Assembly (NCBI GenBank): GCA_943787265.1
Contig: CALSLT010000005.1
Coordinates: 62,001-126,000, forward strand
Source of the DNA: an uncultured Planctomycetaceae bacterium
GTDB lineage: Bacteria > Planctomycetota > Planctomycetia > Planctomycetales > Planctomycetaceae
DNA: 64,000 bases
Reading direction: 5' to 3'
Part shown: piece after piece, positions 36,738-46,700 of the stretch
How the letters are laid out: each line of letters begins with the position of its first letter
Numbering within the stretch: position 1 is the first letter of the stretch
Notes under the pieces: model-generated
What the model was told of the DNA's origin: nothing
Databases searched by the model: none
What the model saw: the letters and a program-made list of their open reading frames with translations, nothing else
Program-made: the position numbers and the translations under genes

Positions 36738-38156
36738 CTACGGCTGCTTTGCGATCTGGCCAGCGATCGCTTTCAGACGCATGGCGTCAGCAAGTTCCGA
36801 GTCGATGTCGACGTTCGATTCTTCCAGAACCGCCTGCAGAAATGTGACAAATCCGGGTCGAGTATCCAACGCTGGTCCTGAAGCATCCGTTGCGGCATAC
36901 GTCCCGGCGGGCGTTCGTTTCAAAGCCGATTCGTCGCGAAAATTGACGGACACGAGTTTCGAATCAAGCTTCTCCTGGCCGTCCGCGGTCTCTGAATAGA
37001 TCTCGCCCGATTCAGCGATGACTATTCGTTGTCGTTCGGTGGGAAACTGAATCGCTGGGACGATCGGCAACAAACCGGCACCGGTACGAATCCCCAACCG
37101 GCCATCGTCCCTGAATCCGAGCATGCCTGACCGTACAAATTCGTGTTGACCGTTCCGTTCGACTTGCAGCCAACCCGGACCGTTGATCATCAGGTCAAGC
37201 GGATTGCCAGTTCGCTTCATCTCTCCCGGTCGCAGATCAAGCCGCGTCAGCCAATGGACGGCAGACGATTGACTTTGCTTCGAAACAGACTCGTCGCCAA
37301 CAGTTGAAATCGCTTCCGCGCTTGCCGGCTCGTCTGTGCTATCCGCATCTTCTGCCAATGCCGAAACAGAGACATTCAGCAGGATGATCTGCGTTCTTTT
37401 AAAGCCGATTGTCTTTTGATTCGCATCGTTTTCCGCATAGACACGTTGAGCTTCTTCACGAAGTTGTTTCGCAAGTGGCGATTCTTTCGCTGCGGAAGCA
37501 TGTACGACGAGTACCTCTTCAGGAAATGCATCGGCAATCGGGATCGGCCGCGCATCACCGGCTGCCAGCTCGGGGAACAAACCTGGCGGGTCTGCGTTCT
37601 CAACAGTTGGCATCTCGGGAAACGAAAGCCCTAACGATTCGGACGCGACGGATCCCAACTGGCGGCGAAGATTGAGGATCTCTTCCGCCTGCTCCGGTGG
37701 CAGATTCTTCAGCTCTGCACTCCAGACGGCAGCATCCTCTTGGGAAAGAGTCCCCGTTGCGGGTGACGACTCTTCCGAGTGTGCTTTTCTTACCGGCGCG
37801 GATGACTGGGGATCGGCTTCGCCAGCGGCCCCAGTGATCACTTCCGGAAAGTAGGCGACATCCGGGCCAATTGGCTGTGCATCTGGTTCCACCGGTTCGC
37901 TGCGAAACGGTCTCGACGCTGGGTGGTTCGAGAATGGCGACTTCTCAAACGGAGATTCCGTTTGCAATGTCGCGGATGGTCCGAATTCCTGACCAGACGC
38001 CAGTTGCCAGCCGTCTGAATTGAACGGCGAGACGGTTGATCTGTCGACGACCTCTTCGTCAACTTCGTGCTTCAAGGGCAGAGACTGTCCAAGCCAGATG
38101 CCAATGAGCAATGTGGTGAGAAGACAGCAGCCAACTACCGGTAATCGAGATTTCAT
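36738..38156 (-). CDS. membrane-anchored flagellar hook/rod (FlgF/FlgG)-like protein
   Basis: A 472-residue protein. The start at 38156 is preceded by a strong GGAGG. It opens with a membrane helix (PVVGCCLLTTLLIGIWLG), then about 200 residues of acidic, Ser/Pro-rich sequence without clear folds. From about residue 310 it resembles FlgF/FlgG rod proteins: GNPLDLMINGPGWLQVERNG, EFVRSGMLGFRDDGRLGIRTG, and at the C-terminus GFVTFLQAVLEESNVDIDSEL, close to the conserved SNVD segment. Normal rod proteins have no membrane anchor and start with their own conserved N-terminal helix, which is missing here. It may have been recruited to a different structure, or be a flagellar accessory. There are no other flagellar genes next to it; only the distant MotB-like gene occurs in the window. 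Confidence 0.72.
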   Translation of the reverse strand: MKSRLPVVGCCLLTTLLIGIWLGQSLPLKHEVDEEVVDRSTVSPFNSDGWQLASGQEFGPSATLQTESPFEKSPFSNHPASRPFRSEPVEPDAQPIGPDVAYFPEVITGAAGEADPQSSAPVRKAHSEESSPATGTLSQEDAAVWSAELKNLPPEQAEEILNLRRQLGSVASESLGLSFPEMPTVENADPPGLFPELAAGDARPIPIADAFPEEVLVVHASAAKESPLAKQLREEAQRVYAENDANQKTIGFKRTQIILLNVSVSALAEDADSTDEPASAEAISTVGDESVSKQSQSSAVHWLTRLDLRPGEMKRTGNPLDLMINGPGWLQVERNGQHEFVRSGMLGFRDDGRLGIRTGAGLLPIVPAIQFPTERQRIVIAESGEIYSETADGQEKLDSKLVSVNFRDESALKRTPAGTYAATDASGPALDTRPGFVTFLQAVLEESNVDIDSELADAMRLKAIAGQIAKQP

Positions 38157-38229
38157 GTCCGCCTCCGTGCAGACTTTGCAGTTCTCGCACAACGGACCAA
38201 ATTGCCCGTCGTGAATGGTCGAATTGTTG

Positions 38230-39627
38230 TCAGTTCGCGGCAGGCTTCTTGGCCGCAGCAACAACCCGTGTCAGAACATACTTTCTTGAGACAGGTTGGT
38301 TAACCTCAAAGATCTGATCCTCGATCTTTTTTGCCTCAGCCGTGTGGCTGGCGACTCGTTCTGACAAGCCTTCCAGTCGCTTTTCCCACTGTGCCACATT
38401 CTCTCGTTCGGCGTCAGTCTTAGCGTCGCGTTTGTCTCGAGCGTAACGCTGAAAAACCCGCCACTCGTTTCGCAGATTCTTAACCGGACCGCTGTTTCGA
38501 TCACGATTCAGGTGAGCGACCTTCAGCGCTTGCTGATACTGCGGAGTCTTCTCGTTGGCTTGAAGCTCGATGTGCCTGGAAAGCTGTTCTGAGCCCCAGG
38601 TGCCGACAGCGGTGCCGTCGATCGACAATTCGTAACGCCCGGGAGCCAGGCCGTGAACTTCGAATGCTTCTCGGCTGTTCTTGTGACCGAGCTTCGTCAG
38701 CTTCACACCACTGGCGGCTTCTTCAGGCAACACCCAGGGTAGGCCCTTCGCAAGCCAGGTAAATTCAACGCCCTTTTCCGTTCGCCTCAGGTCAGAAACC
38801 ATTCCCCCCATCGAAGTCGCTTTGGGTGCGTCTTTTCCGTTCACGGTAAGGCGGATATTTGAAAGCGGTGCCTTCAGTCCAAGATCGTCGATCATCGCCA
38901 CGGCCATTACGGCTTGTCCCGGAGCATCCGGATGAATGGCGTCTCGGATGATCGTGAAGCTGGGATCAGTCTTGCGAGCTGCGATCGTGAGATTGTTGAG
39001 CGGGCCCCACATATCGACAAAGCCATAGCCGTTTTCAGTAGCCACTCCTCGAAGCCATGTTCCGTAGTAGGTCAGGACCGCGTTGTACTGAGTCAGCAGT
39101 CCGTCGGAATAAGTACGCCCTTTGCGAGGGTACATTCGCGATGCTCGGGAATCGTACATCGTCGGCGTCATCAGAAGCGGCGTCGCTCCGGCAGCGACGA
39201 TCTTCTCGACGACCGTCGTCATGTCTCGGTGGTATGCGTCGAACGTTGCCTGGTCGTACGAGCGATACGTTCCGTCGTTCATTCCGAGCAGAATGCTGAC
39301 GTACTTCGGTTTGTACGCAGCGACGTCTTCGTCGAATCGTGCCAGGGCATCCCAGGCTCGGGCGCCGCCGACTCCCGAGTTGTGAAACTTCAGCCGAATA
39401 TTCGGCATGCGTTGATAGAAGAAGTCTTCAACGTACTGAGTGTAGAGGCACTGATGCGTGATGCTGTCGCCAAGAAAGACGAAGCTGTCGCCATCCTGAA
39501 GGTCCAGCTTTTTCAGTGGAGCCTTTGGAACGTAGGCTTCTTTTGCCGCCTCATCAGCATCTGCTGGCGAGACCAAAGTTACGACGAGCAAAACCAGCGA
39601 AACTTTCAGCAGATCACGCAACGCCAT
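38230..39627 (-). CDS. secreted SGNH/GDSL-family esterase
   Basis: A 465-residue secreted hydrolase. The signal peptide is MALRDLLKVSLVLLVVTLVSPADA; the start at 39627 is chosen for it, the frame being open to 39720. Block I with the nucleophile Ser is FVFLGDSITHQ, block II Gly is NSGVGGARAWD, block III is LLGMNDGTY, and block V with Asp/His is RDAIHPDAPG. This matches the SGNH catalytic set (Ser, Gly, Asn, Asp, His). A C-terminal extension of about 200 residues has beta strands then a helical, charged tail. Ester substrates such as acetylated sugars are plausible but not shown. Its stop is 74 bp upstream of the rod-like gene start. Confidence 0.88.
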   Translation of the reverse strand: MALRDLLKVSLVLLVVTLVSPADADEAAKEAYVPKAPLKKLDLQDGDSFVFLGDSITHQCLYTQYVEDFFYQRMPNIRLKFHNSGVGGARAWDALARFDEDVAAYKPKYVSILLGMNDGTYRSYDQATFDAYHRDMTTVVEKIVAAGATPLLMTPTMYDSRASRMYPRKGRTYSDGLLTQYNAVLTYYGTWLRGVATENGYGFVDMWGPLNNLTIAARKTDPSFTIIRDAIHPDAPGQAVMAVAMIDDLGLKAPLSNIRLTVNGKDAPKATSMGGMVSDLRRTEKGVEFTWLAKGLPWVLPEEAASGVKLTKLGHKNSREAFEVHGLAPGRYELSIDGTAVGTWGSEQLSRHIELQANEKTPQYQQALKVAHLNRDRNSGPVKNLRNEWRVFQRYARDKRDAKTDAERENVAQWEKRLEGLSERVASHTAEAKKIEDQIFEVNQPVSRKYVLTRVVAAAKKPAAN

Positions 39628-39716
39628 GTGGATGCTCCGGAACTTTAACGTGGAGATGACCGCCGATTGAGTCGTGACGGGTAAGAATGAGGCAGGAGCA
39701 TGCGACGATGCTCTGA

Positions 39717-40427
39717 TCACTCTTCTTCGTCACTTTTTTTGGTTGTTTCTTCTACTTCTTCCACATCGCCGCGTTTGATGATGATCGGATTTTGATCGTC
39801 AATCAGCACCTTCGGAAAGTTCTTCCGAATCGCCTCCAGACCTTCTTCAGCAATCTGGTTACCGGTCATGTCGACCGACTTCAGCTTCTTGAGCGACCGG
39901 TCGGCACCCAGGGTCAACGCACCTTTGTCGGTAATGCGACCATAGCTGATATCTAGATGTTTAATCTTGTCGAGCAGTCCCCACTCGTGGAGATAGTCGC
40001 AAGACGCGTTGACCGGGTCGATCAGCGTCAGGCTGCGGAACATTCTCAGCTCTGGAGCCTGCAGCAGCACCTTTGAAAGCTTCAGAGTCAGCTCGTCCAG
40101 CGTCAGTCCGTAGACCCAACCACGATACCACTCGATAGCGCAGGCTGGTTTCGGCTGGAAGCGGCGACCAGGAATGTCGCGCATCATGATGAAGTCGGAC
40201 AGGAGCCCGATCCATTCCCGGCCATGCTCGTTGAGAATGCGGCTTTCCTGGAGTTCCAGATCGAACCGTTTTTCACGGTTGAGCTTTGGGTTTTCCAAAG
40301 CGATCTGAACTTCGATCAGATCGGCTCGCGCATCGCCATCGTTATCGCGAAGCCACGCGACGTACGCCTCGTGACGTTTCAGGTCTTCTGGCTTCTCGAA
40401 AATCTTCTTCTCTAGCTTTTCGCTCAT
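39717..40427 (-). CDS. TIGR02996 (repeat-companion) domain protein with LRR-like segments
   Basis: A 236-residue protein. The N-terminal 50 residues match the planctomycete TIGR02996 pattern (HEAYVAWLRDNDGDARADLIEVQIAL), which commonly accompanies leucine-rich repeats. Residues about 130-200 carry LRR-like runs (LRMFRSLTLIDP, IKHLDISYGRITDKG, LKSVDMTGNQIAEEGL). The tail is highly acidic (VEEVEETTKKSDEEE). No export signal is seen, so it is probably cytoplasmic and a protein-binding module; the partner is unknown. Its 3' end lies next to the GDSL gene's 5' region on the same strand. A possible promoter of the form TTCACA-16-TAGAAT exists upstream near 40570-40600, not reliable. Confidence 0.8.
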   Translation of the reverse strand: MSEKLEKKIFEKPEDLKRHEAYVAWLRDNDGDARADLIEVQIALENPKLNREKRFDLELQESRILNEHGREWIGLLSDFIMMRDIPGRRFQPKPACAIEWYRGWVYGLTLDELTLKLSKVLLQAPELRMFRSLTLIDPVNASCDYLHEWGLLDKIKHLDISYGRITDKGALTLGADRSLKKLKSVDMTGNQIAEEGLEAIRKNFPKVLIDDQNPIIIKRGDVEEVEETTKKSDEEE

Positions 40428-40667
40428 CGTCGTCCTTTCGCCGGGAAGCTGAGACCGGCTGCGTGGGGAAAATTGCAGCGGTCTTTTTCAATTCGCTTCC
40501 GGGCAAATCGTCCAGATCGTTGGGTCACGAGTTACCCCGGACCCCGGAAAGGCCGCACATTCTAGCGGCAAAAAACGACCTGTGAACAACGCGCGGACCT
40601 TTCCCGCTGCAGAATCCGATCTCGGAAGCGGTCTGGTCGCGTCGAAAATCCGGCTGAATGGCAAAAA

Positions 40668-41489
40668 TTACTCGCCTGAATCGTCAGCTTTCGGTTCCGG
40701 AGGGGCACCCATGACGTGATATCCGCAGTCAACGTGGACATTCTCGCCGGTGATTCCGCTGGCGTGATCACTCAGCAGAAACATGCTTGTTTTGCCGACT
40801 TCTTCCCGATCGACAGGGCGTCGCAGCGGAGACATGGCTGAGTACAGGTCATCCATTTTGCTCTGATCGCTGACCGCGCTGGCTGCCAGAGTCTTGATCG
40901 GACCTGCACTGACGGCGTTGACTCGGATATTGCTTTCAGAGCCCAATTCGTGAGCCAGGTACTTGACCGAGGTCTCCAGAGCCGATTTGCAAAGGCCCAT
41001 AATGTTATAGCCGGGGATGACCGCTTCGCCGCCGAGGTACGTCAGCGTCAGAATACTTCCGCCGTTTGGCATCAGTTCTTTGGCTCGCGAAGCCAGCGAA
41101 ATCAGGCTGTAGCACGAAATTTCCATCGACAGTTTGAAACCGTCTCGGCTGCAGGCGTACACCGGGCCTTTGATGTCTTCAATCGGGGCGAAAGCGATCG
41201 AATGAACGACGAAGTCCAGTTCTCCGAACGCCTCTTTCGCCAGCGCAAAGGCCTTGTCGAGGTCGGCATCGTCGGTGACGTCGCAGGAAGTGACCACTTT
41301 GGCGCCCAACGGATCGACCAGTTTCCGGAGTTTGCGTTCAGCTTTCGGCCGTTCAGGATCTCGGTCAGGCAGATGAGTAAAGCCCATCTCCGCCCCTTCA
41401 GCCGCCAGTTGCTGAGTGATCGCCCAGGCGATGGACCGATCGTTCGCAATCCCGAAAACCATGCCTTTTTTGCCAGTAAACAGTCCCAT
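40668..41489 (-). CDS. fabI: enoyl-[acyl-carrier-protein] reductase
   Basis: A 273-residue cytoplasmic NADH-dependent enzyme reducing the enoyl-ACP double bond in fatty-acid elongation. The SDR-type cofactor motif is [16 protein letters not shown]. The typical FabI block VHSIAFAP is present, followed by [26 protein letters not shown], which contains the catalytic Tyr-x6-Lys. [18 protein letters not shown] is also diagnostic. The start MGLFTGKKG at 41489 fits FabI; the frame is open to 41555. This is the triclosan target in other bacteria. It is monocistronic here, 240 bp from the TIGR02996 gene. Confidence 0.96.
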   Translation of the reverse strand: MGLFTGKKGMVFGIANDRSIAWAITQQLAAEGAEMGFTHLPDRDPERPKAERKLRKLVDPLGAKVVTSCDVTDDADLDKAFALAKEAFGELDFVVHSIAFAPIEDIKGPVYACSRDGFKLSMEISCYSLISLASRAKELMPNGGSILTLTYLGGEAVIPGYNIMGLCKSALETSVKYLAHELGSESNIRVNAVSAGPIKTLAASAVSDQSKMDDLYSAMSPLRRPVDREEVGKTSMFLLSDHASGITGENVHVDCGYHVMGAPPEPKADDSGE

Positions 41490-41864
41490 GACTCGTTCCT
41501 TACCGCTTTCGATGTGTTTATTTCTGAGCGAATTCCGCCGCCTGGCGATCCGCAATTCGTGGTAGATTCAGCGTTCGCAGAGCGTACCGAGACCCCGACA
41601 GAGCTTCAACTGGCGCGGATACTTGCTGGTTGAGCCATCGCGGACCGTCGTTCTCCAGTCTTCCCGGCTCAATATCCGGTTTTCCAACGGTCATCGGCGC
41701 TCCGGTCTTGATCGAGCAGACAATGATCTGCCAAGTCGCTGTGATTGCTCACCAGATCTTAGCCACGATTTCGTCGGACCGTGGGAAGACGAACGCCGTT
41801 CCGGTAAAAATAGCGATTCCAATTCCGAGTCAGACAATCTCATTACGACATAAGGCCACGAATT
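41490..41864. other. divergent intergenic region between fabI and an FAA-hydrolase gene
   Basis: About 375 bases with no supported gene. Both flanking genes start from it. The open frames in it are short and overlap in several phases without protein-like composition. No clear promoter, hairpin or repeat is recognised. Confidence 0.4.
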
Positions 41865-42671
41865 ATGAAGCTCGTCAGATTTCTGGACGATTCCGGCAAC
41901 ATTCAATTTGGTAGTCAGCACGACGACGGCTCGACGACGCTGATCGAAGGCGACATCTTCGGCGAGTTCAGCGACACCGGAACCGCCTCGACGGTCAGCA
42001 AGCTGCTGGCTCCGACGACTCCGGCGGACATCCTTTGCATTGGCCTGAACTATCGTCGGCACGCGGCTGAAGGAAAGAACGACATCCCGGAATACCCCGT
42101 CCTCTTTATGAAGACGAGTTCGGCGATTCAGAATCCGAACGATCCGATCGTGCTTCCGAGGCAGCTTCGAAGTGACGCTGTTGATTACGAATGTGAACTG
42201 GTCGTGATCATCGGCAAAGAATGTCACAACGTCTCAAAAGAGAACGCTCTGGATTACGTCCTTGGCTACACCTGCGGCAACGACGTCAGCGCGAGAGACT
42301 GGCAACTTAAGAAGGGTGGCAGTCAGTGGTGTCGAGGCAAAACTTTCGCCACGTTCGCTCCGATGGGGCCTTGCCTGGTGACAGCCGACGAGATTCCGAA
42401 TCCCAACTCGCTGGGCATCCGGACGATTCTCAACGGCGAGACCATGCAGGATTGGAACACCGACGACATGATCTTCGACGTTCCGACGCTGATCGAATTT
42501 CTTAGCGGAAGCACGATCCTCGCACCGGGAACGGCGATCTTTACCGGAACGCCGCACGGAGTCGGAGCCGCTCGCAAGCCGCCCGTCCTGTTGAAAGACG
42601 GAGACACCGTTACGATTGAAATCGATCAAATCGGCTCGTTGACGAATCCGGTCATCGACGAAGCCGTTTGA
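41865..42671 (+). CDS. fumarylacetoacetate hydrolase-family protein
   Basis: A 268-residue enzyme of the FAH superfamily, which cleaves C-C bonds or decarboxylates and isomerises 2-oxo acids with a Mg or Mn ion. The N-terminal part has CIGLNYRRHAAEGKNDIPEYPVLF, and the metal ligands are in VDYECELVVIIGKE (Glu pair) and GNDVSARDWQ (Asp), followed by GKTFATFAPMGPCL. Length and end (FTGTPHGVGAARKPPVLLKDGD) are typical. Family members act in aromatic compound breakdown or oxaloacetate handling; the substrate here cannot be assigned. The LRR gene follows 55 bp downstream on the same strand. Confidence 0.93.
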   Translation: MKLVRFLDDSGNIQFGSQHDDGSTTLIEGDIFGEFSDTGTASTVSKLLAPTTPADILCIGLNYRRHAAEGKNDIPEYPVLFMKTSSAIQNPNDPIVLPRQLRSDAVDYECELVVIIGKECHNVSKENALDYVLGYTCGNDVSARDWQLKKGGSQWCRGKTFATFAPMGPCLVTADEIPNPNSLGIRTILNGETMQDWNTDDMIFDVPTLIEFLSGSTILAPGTAIFTGTPHGVGAARKPPVLLKDGDTVTIEIDQIGSLTNPVIDEAV

Positions 42672-42726
42672 AGTCTTACGCAAATCGAACCGTTCGCAGA
42701 ACAAGCAATCTTCAAGGAGATCGCAA

Positions 42727-43578
42727 ATGACATCTCATCAGATTCGATGCTGGACCGTGGCCGCGACTTTGCTCGCCGGGTTTGTCCTGTCTAACCAGAC
42801 ATTGATCGCGGACGACATTTTCCCTGACGAAAAACTTGAAGTTGCCATCAAGGAAGTACTTCGCCGGCAGGGTAAAGACGAGATCAAAGAAGAAGACCTC
42901 AAGAACGTTTACCAGGTCACCGCGCGCGGCAAAGGAATTAAGAGTCTGAAAGGTCTCGAAAAGTGCCCGAACATGGTGCTGATCGATTTTGCGGGGAATG
43001 AAATTTCGGATCTGTCGCCAATCGCTGGCCTGACCAATATTCAGTCGCTGGACGTTTCGAAGAACGCAGTCGTCGACGTCAAGCCGTTAGCTAAACTGGC
43101 CAAGCTGCAGTACGTCCAGCTTGAAGACAACAAGGTGGCCGATCTGAAACCACTGAGCGGTTTGAAGAAGCTGTCCGCTCTGTACCTGTCACGAAATGAG
43201 GTTGGGTCGGCAGAGCCGTTAAAAGGCCTGACAAAGCTGTCTTCGCTCTACCTTGGTAAGAACAAGATCAAAGACATCAAACCACTCGGCGGACTGAAGT
43301 GGCTGGCCAACCTGGATCTCCGAGACAATCAGGTCACCGACGTTGCTCCGCTGTCGAGCCTGACTGATCTGCGATTCACGTTTCTGCAGAACAACCAGAT
43401 CAAAGATTTCTCTCCGTTAATCAAGATGGCAGAGAAGGACGCCGCTGGCGAGCGTCGGTTTGCTCCCTACTGGAAGCTTTATCCGGATGGCAACCCGATC
43501 GACGCCGCTCAGCGCGACAAGCAACTTGCAGTGCTGAAGAAAATCGGCGTTCGAATTAACTGGAAACCGAAGAAGTAA
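42727..43578 (+). CDS. secreted leucine-rich repeat protein
   Basis: A 283-residue exported protein. A signal peptide (about residues 10-28, TVAATLLAGFVLSNQTLIA) precedes a short helical cap and then eight or so 22-residue SDS22/internalin-like repeats between about residues 70 and 230: for example NISDLSPIAGL-type units SLDVSKNAVVDVKPLAKL, ALYLSRNEVGSAEPLKGL, SLYLGKNKIKDIKPLGGL. The C-terminus is Lys-rich (INWKPKK). It is probably a protein-binding surface outside the membrane. AAGGAGATC lies just upstream of the ATG (Shine-Dalgarno). A REPIN palindrome follows its stop. Confidence 0.88.
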   Translation: MTSHQIRCWTVAATLLAGFVLSNQTLIADDIFPDEKLEVAIKEVLRRQGKDEIKEEDLKNVYQVTARGKGIKSLKGLEKCPNMVLIDFAGNEISDLSPIAGLTNIQSLDVSKNAVVDVKPLAKLAKLQYVQLEDNKVADLKPLSGLKKLSALYLSRNEVGSAEPLKGLTKLSSLYLGKNKIKDIKPLGGLKWLANLDLRDNQVTDVAPLSSLTDLRFTFLQNNQIKDFSPLIKMAEKDAAGERRFAPYWKLYPDGNPIDAAQRDKQLAVLKKIGVRINWKPKK

Positions 43579-43597
43579 CCAAACTCGGGAGTTGCCT

Positions 43598-43659
43598 GTA
43601 GCCGGGTTCGCAAGAATTCGGGCGTTAGCGTAGAGCCGAAGTCTTGCGACTCCGGCTAC
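43598..43659. repeat. REPIN-type palindrome C (two inverted REPs with GTAG heads)
   Basis: The left unit (43598-43621) is GTAG followed by CCGGGTT-CGCAAG-AATTCGG; the stem of seven pairs includes two G-U pairs. The right unit, read on the minus strand from 43659, is GTAG followed by CCGGAGT-CGCAAG-ACTTCGG, a stem with one G-U pair. Both share the loop CGCAAG. The stems are kept although the bases differ, a sign of selection on structure. It lies between the LRR gene and the 1202-residue membrane protein gene. Confidence 0.8.
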
Positions 43660-43705
43660 GTTTCAGGCCGCTGGTTAATCGAGTCGACATAAAGCTGCAC
43701 CCCGA

Positions 43706-46700
43706 ATGCCTGACACACAACAGGAACTCAACGACGGCGAAGACGTCCACGAAGCCAGTGGTCCGGTCGCGGCGATGCTGGAGCAGGCCATTCGCGCGTT
43801 GCGCGAAGCCGAGCCGGCCGCGTTCCTGGTGCAGCCTCGCGTGTTGCGGCGAGTCATCAAGCAGGAGTGGGACCTTCCCGCACTCACCGTCCAGGTGCCT
43901 CATCGCAAGAGTCGGATCATTTCCCGGAACACGGTGATCAGGCATGTCGACTGGGATGAGCTGGGGCTGAAAGCCAATTCTGAACTGCCTGACCGAGCCA
44001 TCCTGATCGCTCGACCGGACGACAAACATCTGGAATCGATGAGTCTGGGACAGCTCAAGCTTCAGGTCTGGCGACTGTTGTTTCACTCGAAGATTCACGA
44101 CGCGTTTGACCAGTTGCAGGACAACGGAACTCTGACAGCGGCTGACTTCCGGCAAAGAATCGACCAGATCGGGCAGGTCGAATTCGACGAGATTTACTCG
44201 GTACTTAAACGGGAAAACTTTATCCCCGCCGAGACCACTCCGGCGAACGCGTTTGTCGAATTCGCAGCCGTCTACAGCGAGATCAGGTGCTTCACTCCGC
44301 ACTGCCTCGGCTCCTATTTTCCGTCGTTCTCCGATTTCAAAGCAGTCGATCAGTTGCTGCGACTCGACGTGGATATCGACGAACTGTTCCAGTCGACCCG
44401 ACTTGACGGCAGCCCGGATCCGGAGATTCCAGACAAGGACGACGTCCAGGATGAAACCGACGAGGAACTTGAGAGTCTGACCGGGCGAGGCACCGTATTA
44501 GTTTCTTCGGAACATTCGTCAGACGATCACAACGACGCAAAGTTTCCATCGCTGCTCGAAGCCGTGATGCCAAAAATCGAACCTGCACGCCGGCCAAACC
44601 TGGCAACGTTCGGGCGGCTGATTCGTCGAGCGGACAAAGCATTCGCTCGTGGCAACGCGGTCGCAGCCGCGCTGTATCAAATGCAGGCGGCGAAGTACGC
44701 GACACCCGAACTGGTCAGCGAAGCGGTTAGCGGAGCGCTCACCGATCTGCAGCGACTTGCCCGCCGGCTTCAGGATGCGCTGAACTTCGATCAGGCCGCC
44801 ACTCGAAGCTGGTACGAATCACTCGTCGGCCTGCTGCTGCAGGCCAGCCAGGGTTTCTGGAATCCTGACAAGCGGCTGTTGTACGACCTGCAGAAAGTTT
44901 GTGTCGACCACGAAAAAGAGATTTACACGGTCGACCTGCTGGGATGCGTTACGTCGTTCGGGCAACGACCAATCAAGCGAGCACTTCCGAACCAGCGCGA
45001 AGTCTTAATGTCGAAGCACCTCCGCAGTGCAACGCGCCGGCTGGTGGCATCTCGGCTGACCGGTCAACAGCGGCGGCAACTTTCGCGGCTGTTGCACGAG
45101 GCGGCTCATTCGTCCGAACATCAGATGAGGACACGACTGCGACCGCTCGTTGAATCAACTCTGGAAGAAGTCGAGCTGACGCCGCAAGACGTTCCCGAGC
45201 GAATTGCTTTTGGAAAGATGGTCGAAGAGTTGCTTGACGGAGTCGCGAATCGCGGCTTTCTGACTATGGGCGACATGCGCGACGCCATTTCACGCAGCAA
45301 TCTGAAACTCAGTGATCTATCAGGCCCGAGGCAATTCTTCCTTGGTGACAAGCTACTCCAAGCAGACCGCCAACTGAGTCGAGTCCTCGACGGCGTCTAC
45401 CAGCGTGGTGATATTTACCTTCGCTGGCTGCAGAGACTCAGCGCTGTCGGATTTGGAACTCTCGTTGGGCGATTCGCAACTCGGTTTGTTTTCATTCCGT
45501 ATGGAGTTGCATATCTCTCTTTCGAAGCCGTTGTCCACATCGCGGAACTGTTTCACCGTCCCCCGAAAGAAAAAGTCGTTGATGCTGCCACCGGGGTCGC
45601 CAAAACGATTGAGGGACCGGCGTCTCCAGTGATTCTGGCGGTGAAGGATCACATGCCATCGATCGTTTTTGCACTCGGCACTTTGCTCCTTCTGATCATT
45701 CACGTAGGTCCCTTCCGACAATTTCTGAAGAGAGTCTGCGCCTACATTTTCAGCGGCATGCGCCGAGCATTGTATGAATGGCCGGCCAGATTCCTGAGGC
45801 TTTCAGCCGTCAAGCGAATGCTGAAGAGCAGAGCCGCCTATTTCATTCGCAAGTTTCTGATCTGGCCAGCGATCCCTACGGCACTGGTCTGCTGGGCTCT
45901 GCCAAGACTCTACAAAGACATTCCCGAGCAACCGTGGACCAACTGGGGAATCGTCCTTTGCGCGATGAGCGTCATCCTGAACTCGCGAGTCGGGCGTGAC
46001 GTTGAAGAACTCAGCGCCGAATGGTTGCACTCCACCTGGAATCGGATTCGCGTTCACATTCTCGTCGCGTTGTTTGACCTCGTGATGGACTTCTTCAAGC
46101 GATTGCTCGAAGGCTTCGACCGAGTTCTCTACGCCGTCGATGAGTGGCTGCGGTTCAAGAGTGGTGAGACAAGCTTGTCGCTCGCCACAAAAGCGATTCT
46201 GGGAGTGTTCTGGGCCGGCTTCACATTCGTCGCACGATTCTGCGTTAACCTGCTGATCGAGCCGCAGATCAACCCGATCAAACATTTCCCCGTCGTGACG
46301 GTGTCGCACAAGTTGTTGCTGCCGATGGCTCCGACGTTGATCTCGCAACTCGCACCGCTGGTCGGCGGCGAGGACATGGCGACAGCCATCATCGGCCCAA
46401 CGATTTTTCTAATGCCTGGCGTTTTTGGATTCATGGCCTGGGAATTGAAATCGAACTGGCAACTTTACAAAGCGAACCGCGGAGAGAATTTGAAGCCGGT
46501 CCTGGTCGGAAGTCATGGCGAGACATTTATCCGCCTGATGAAACCCGGCTTTCATTCAGGGACGCTTCCAAAACTATTCTTACGACTGCGACGGGTCGAT
46601 CGGCGGCGTTCACCGGCCGAGCACAGTCTCGCCCGCAGCAAGTACCTCGATCAGCTTCACCACGTTCACGTCGCGGTCGAGCATTTCGTCGTTCGCGAGT

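Noticed and set aside
42950..43420. Direct DNA repeats, possible CRISPR
   Set aside because: The periodicity is the 22-residue LRR coding pattern; no conserved DNA repeat with unique spacers.
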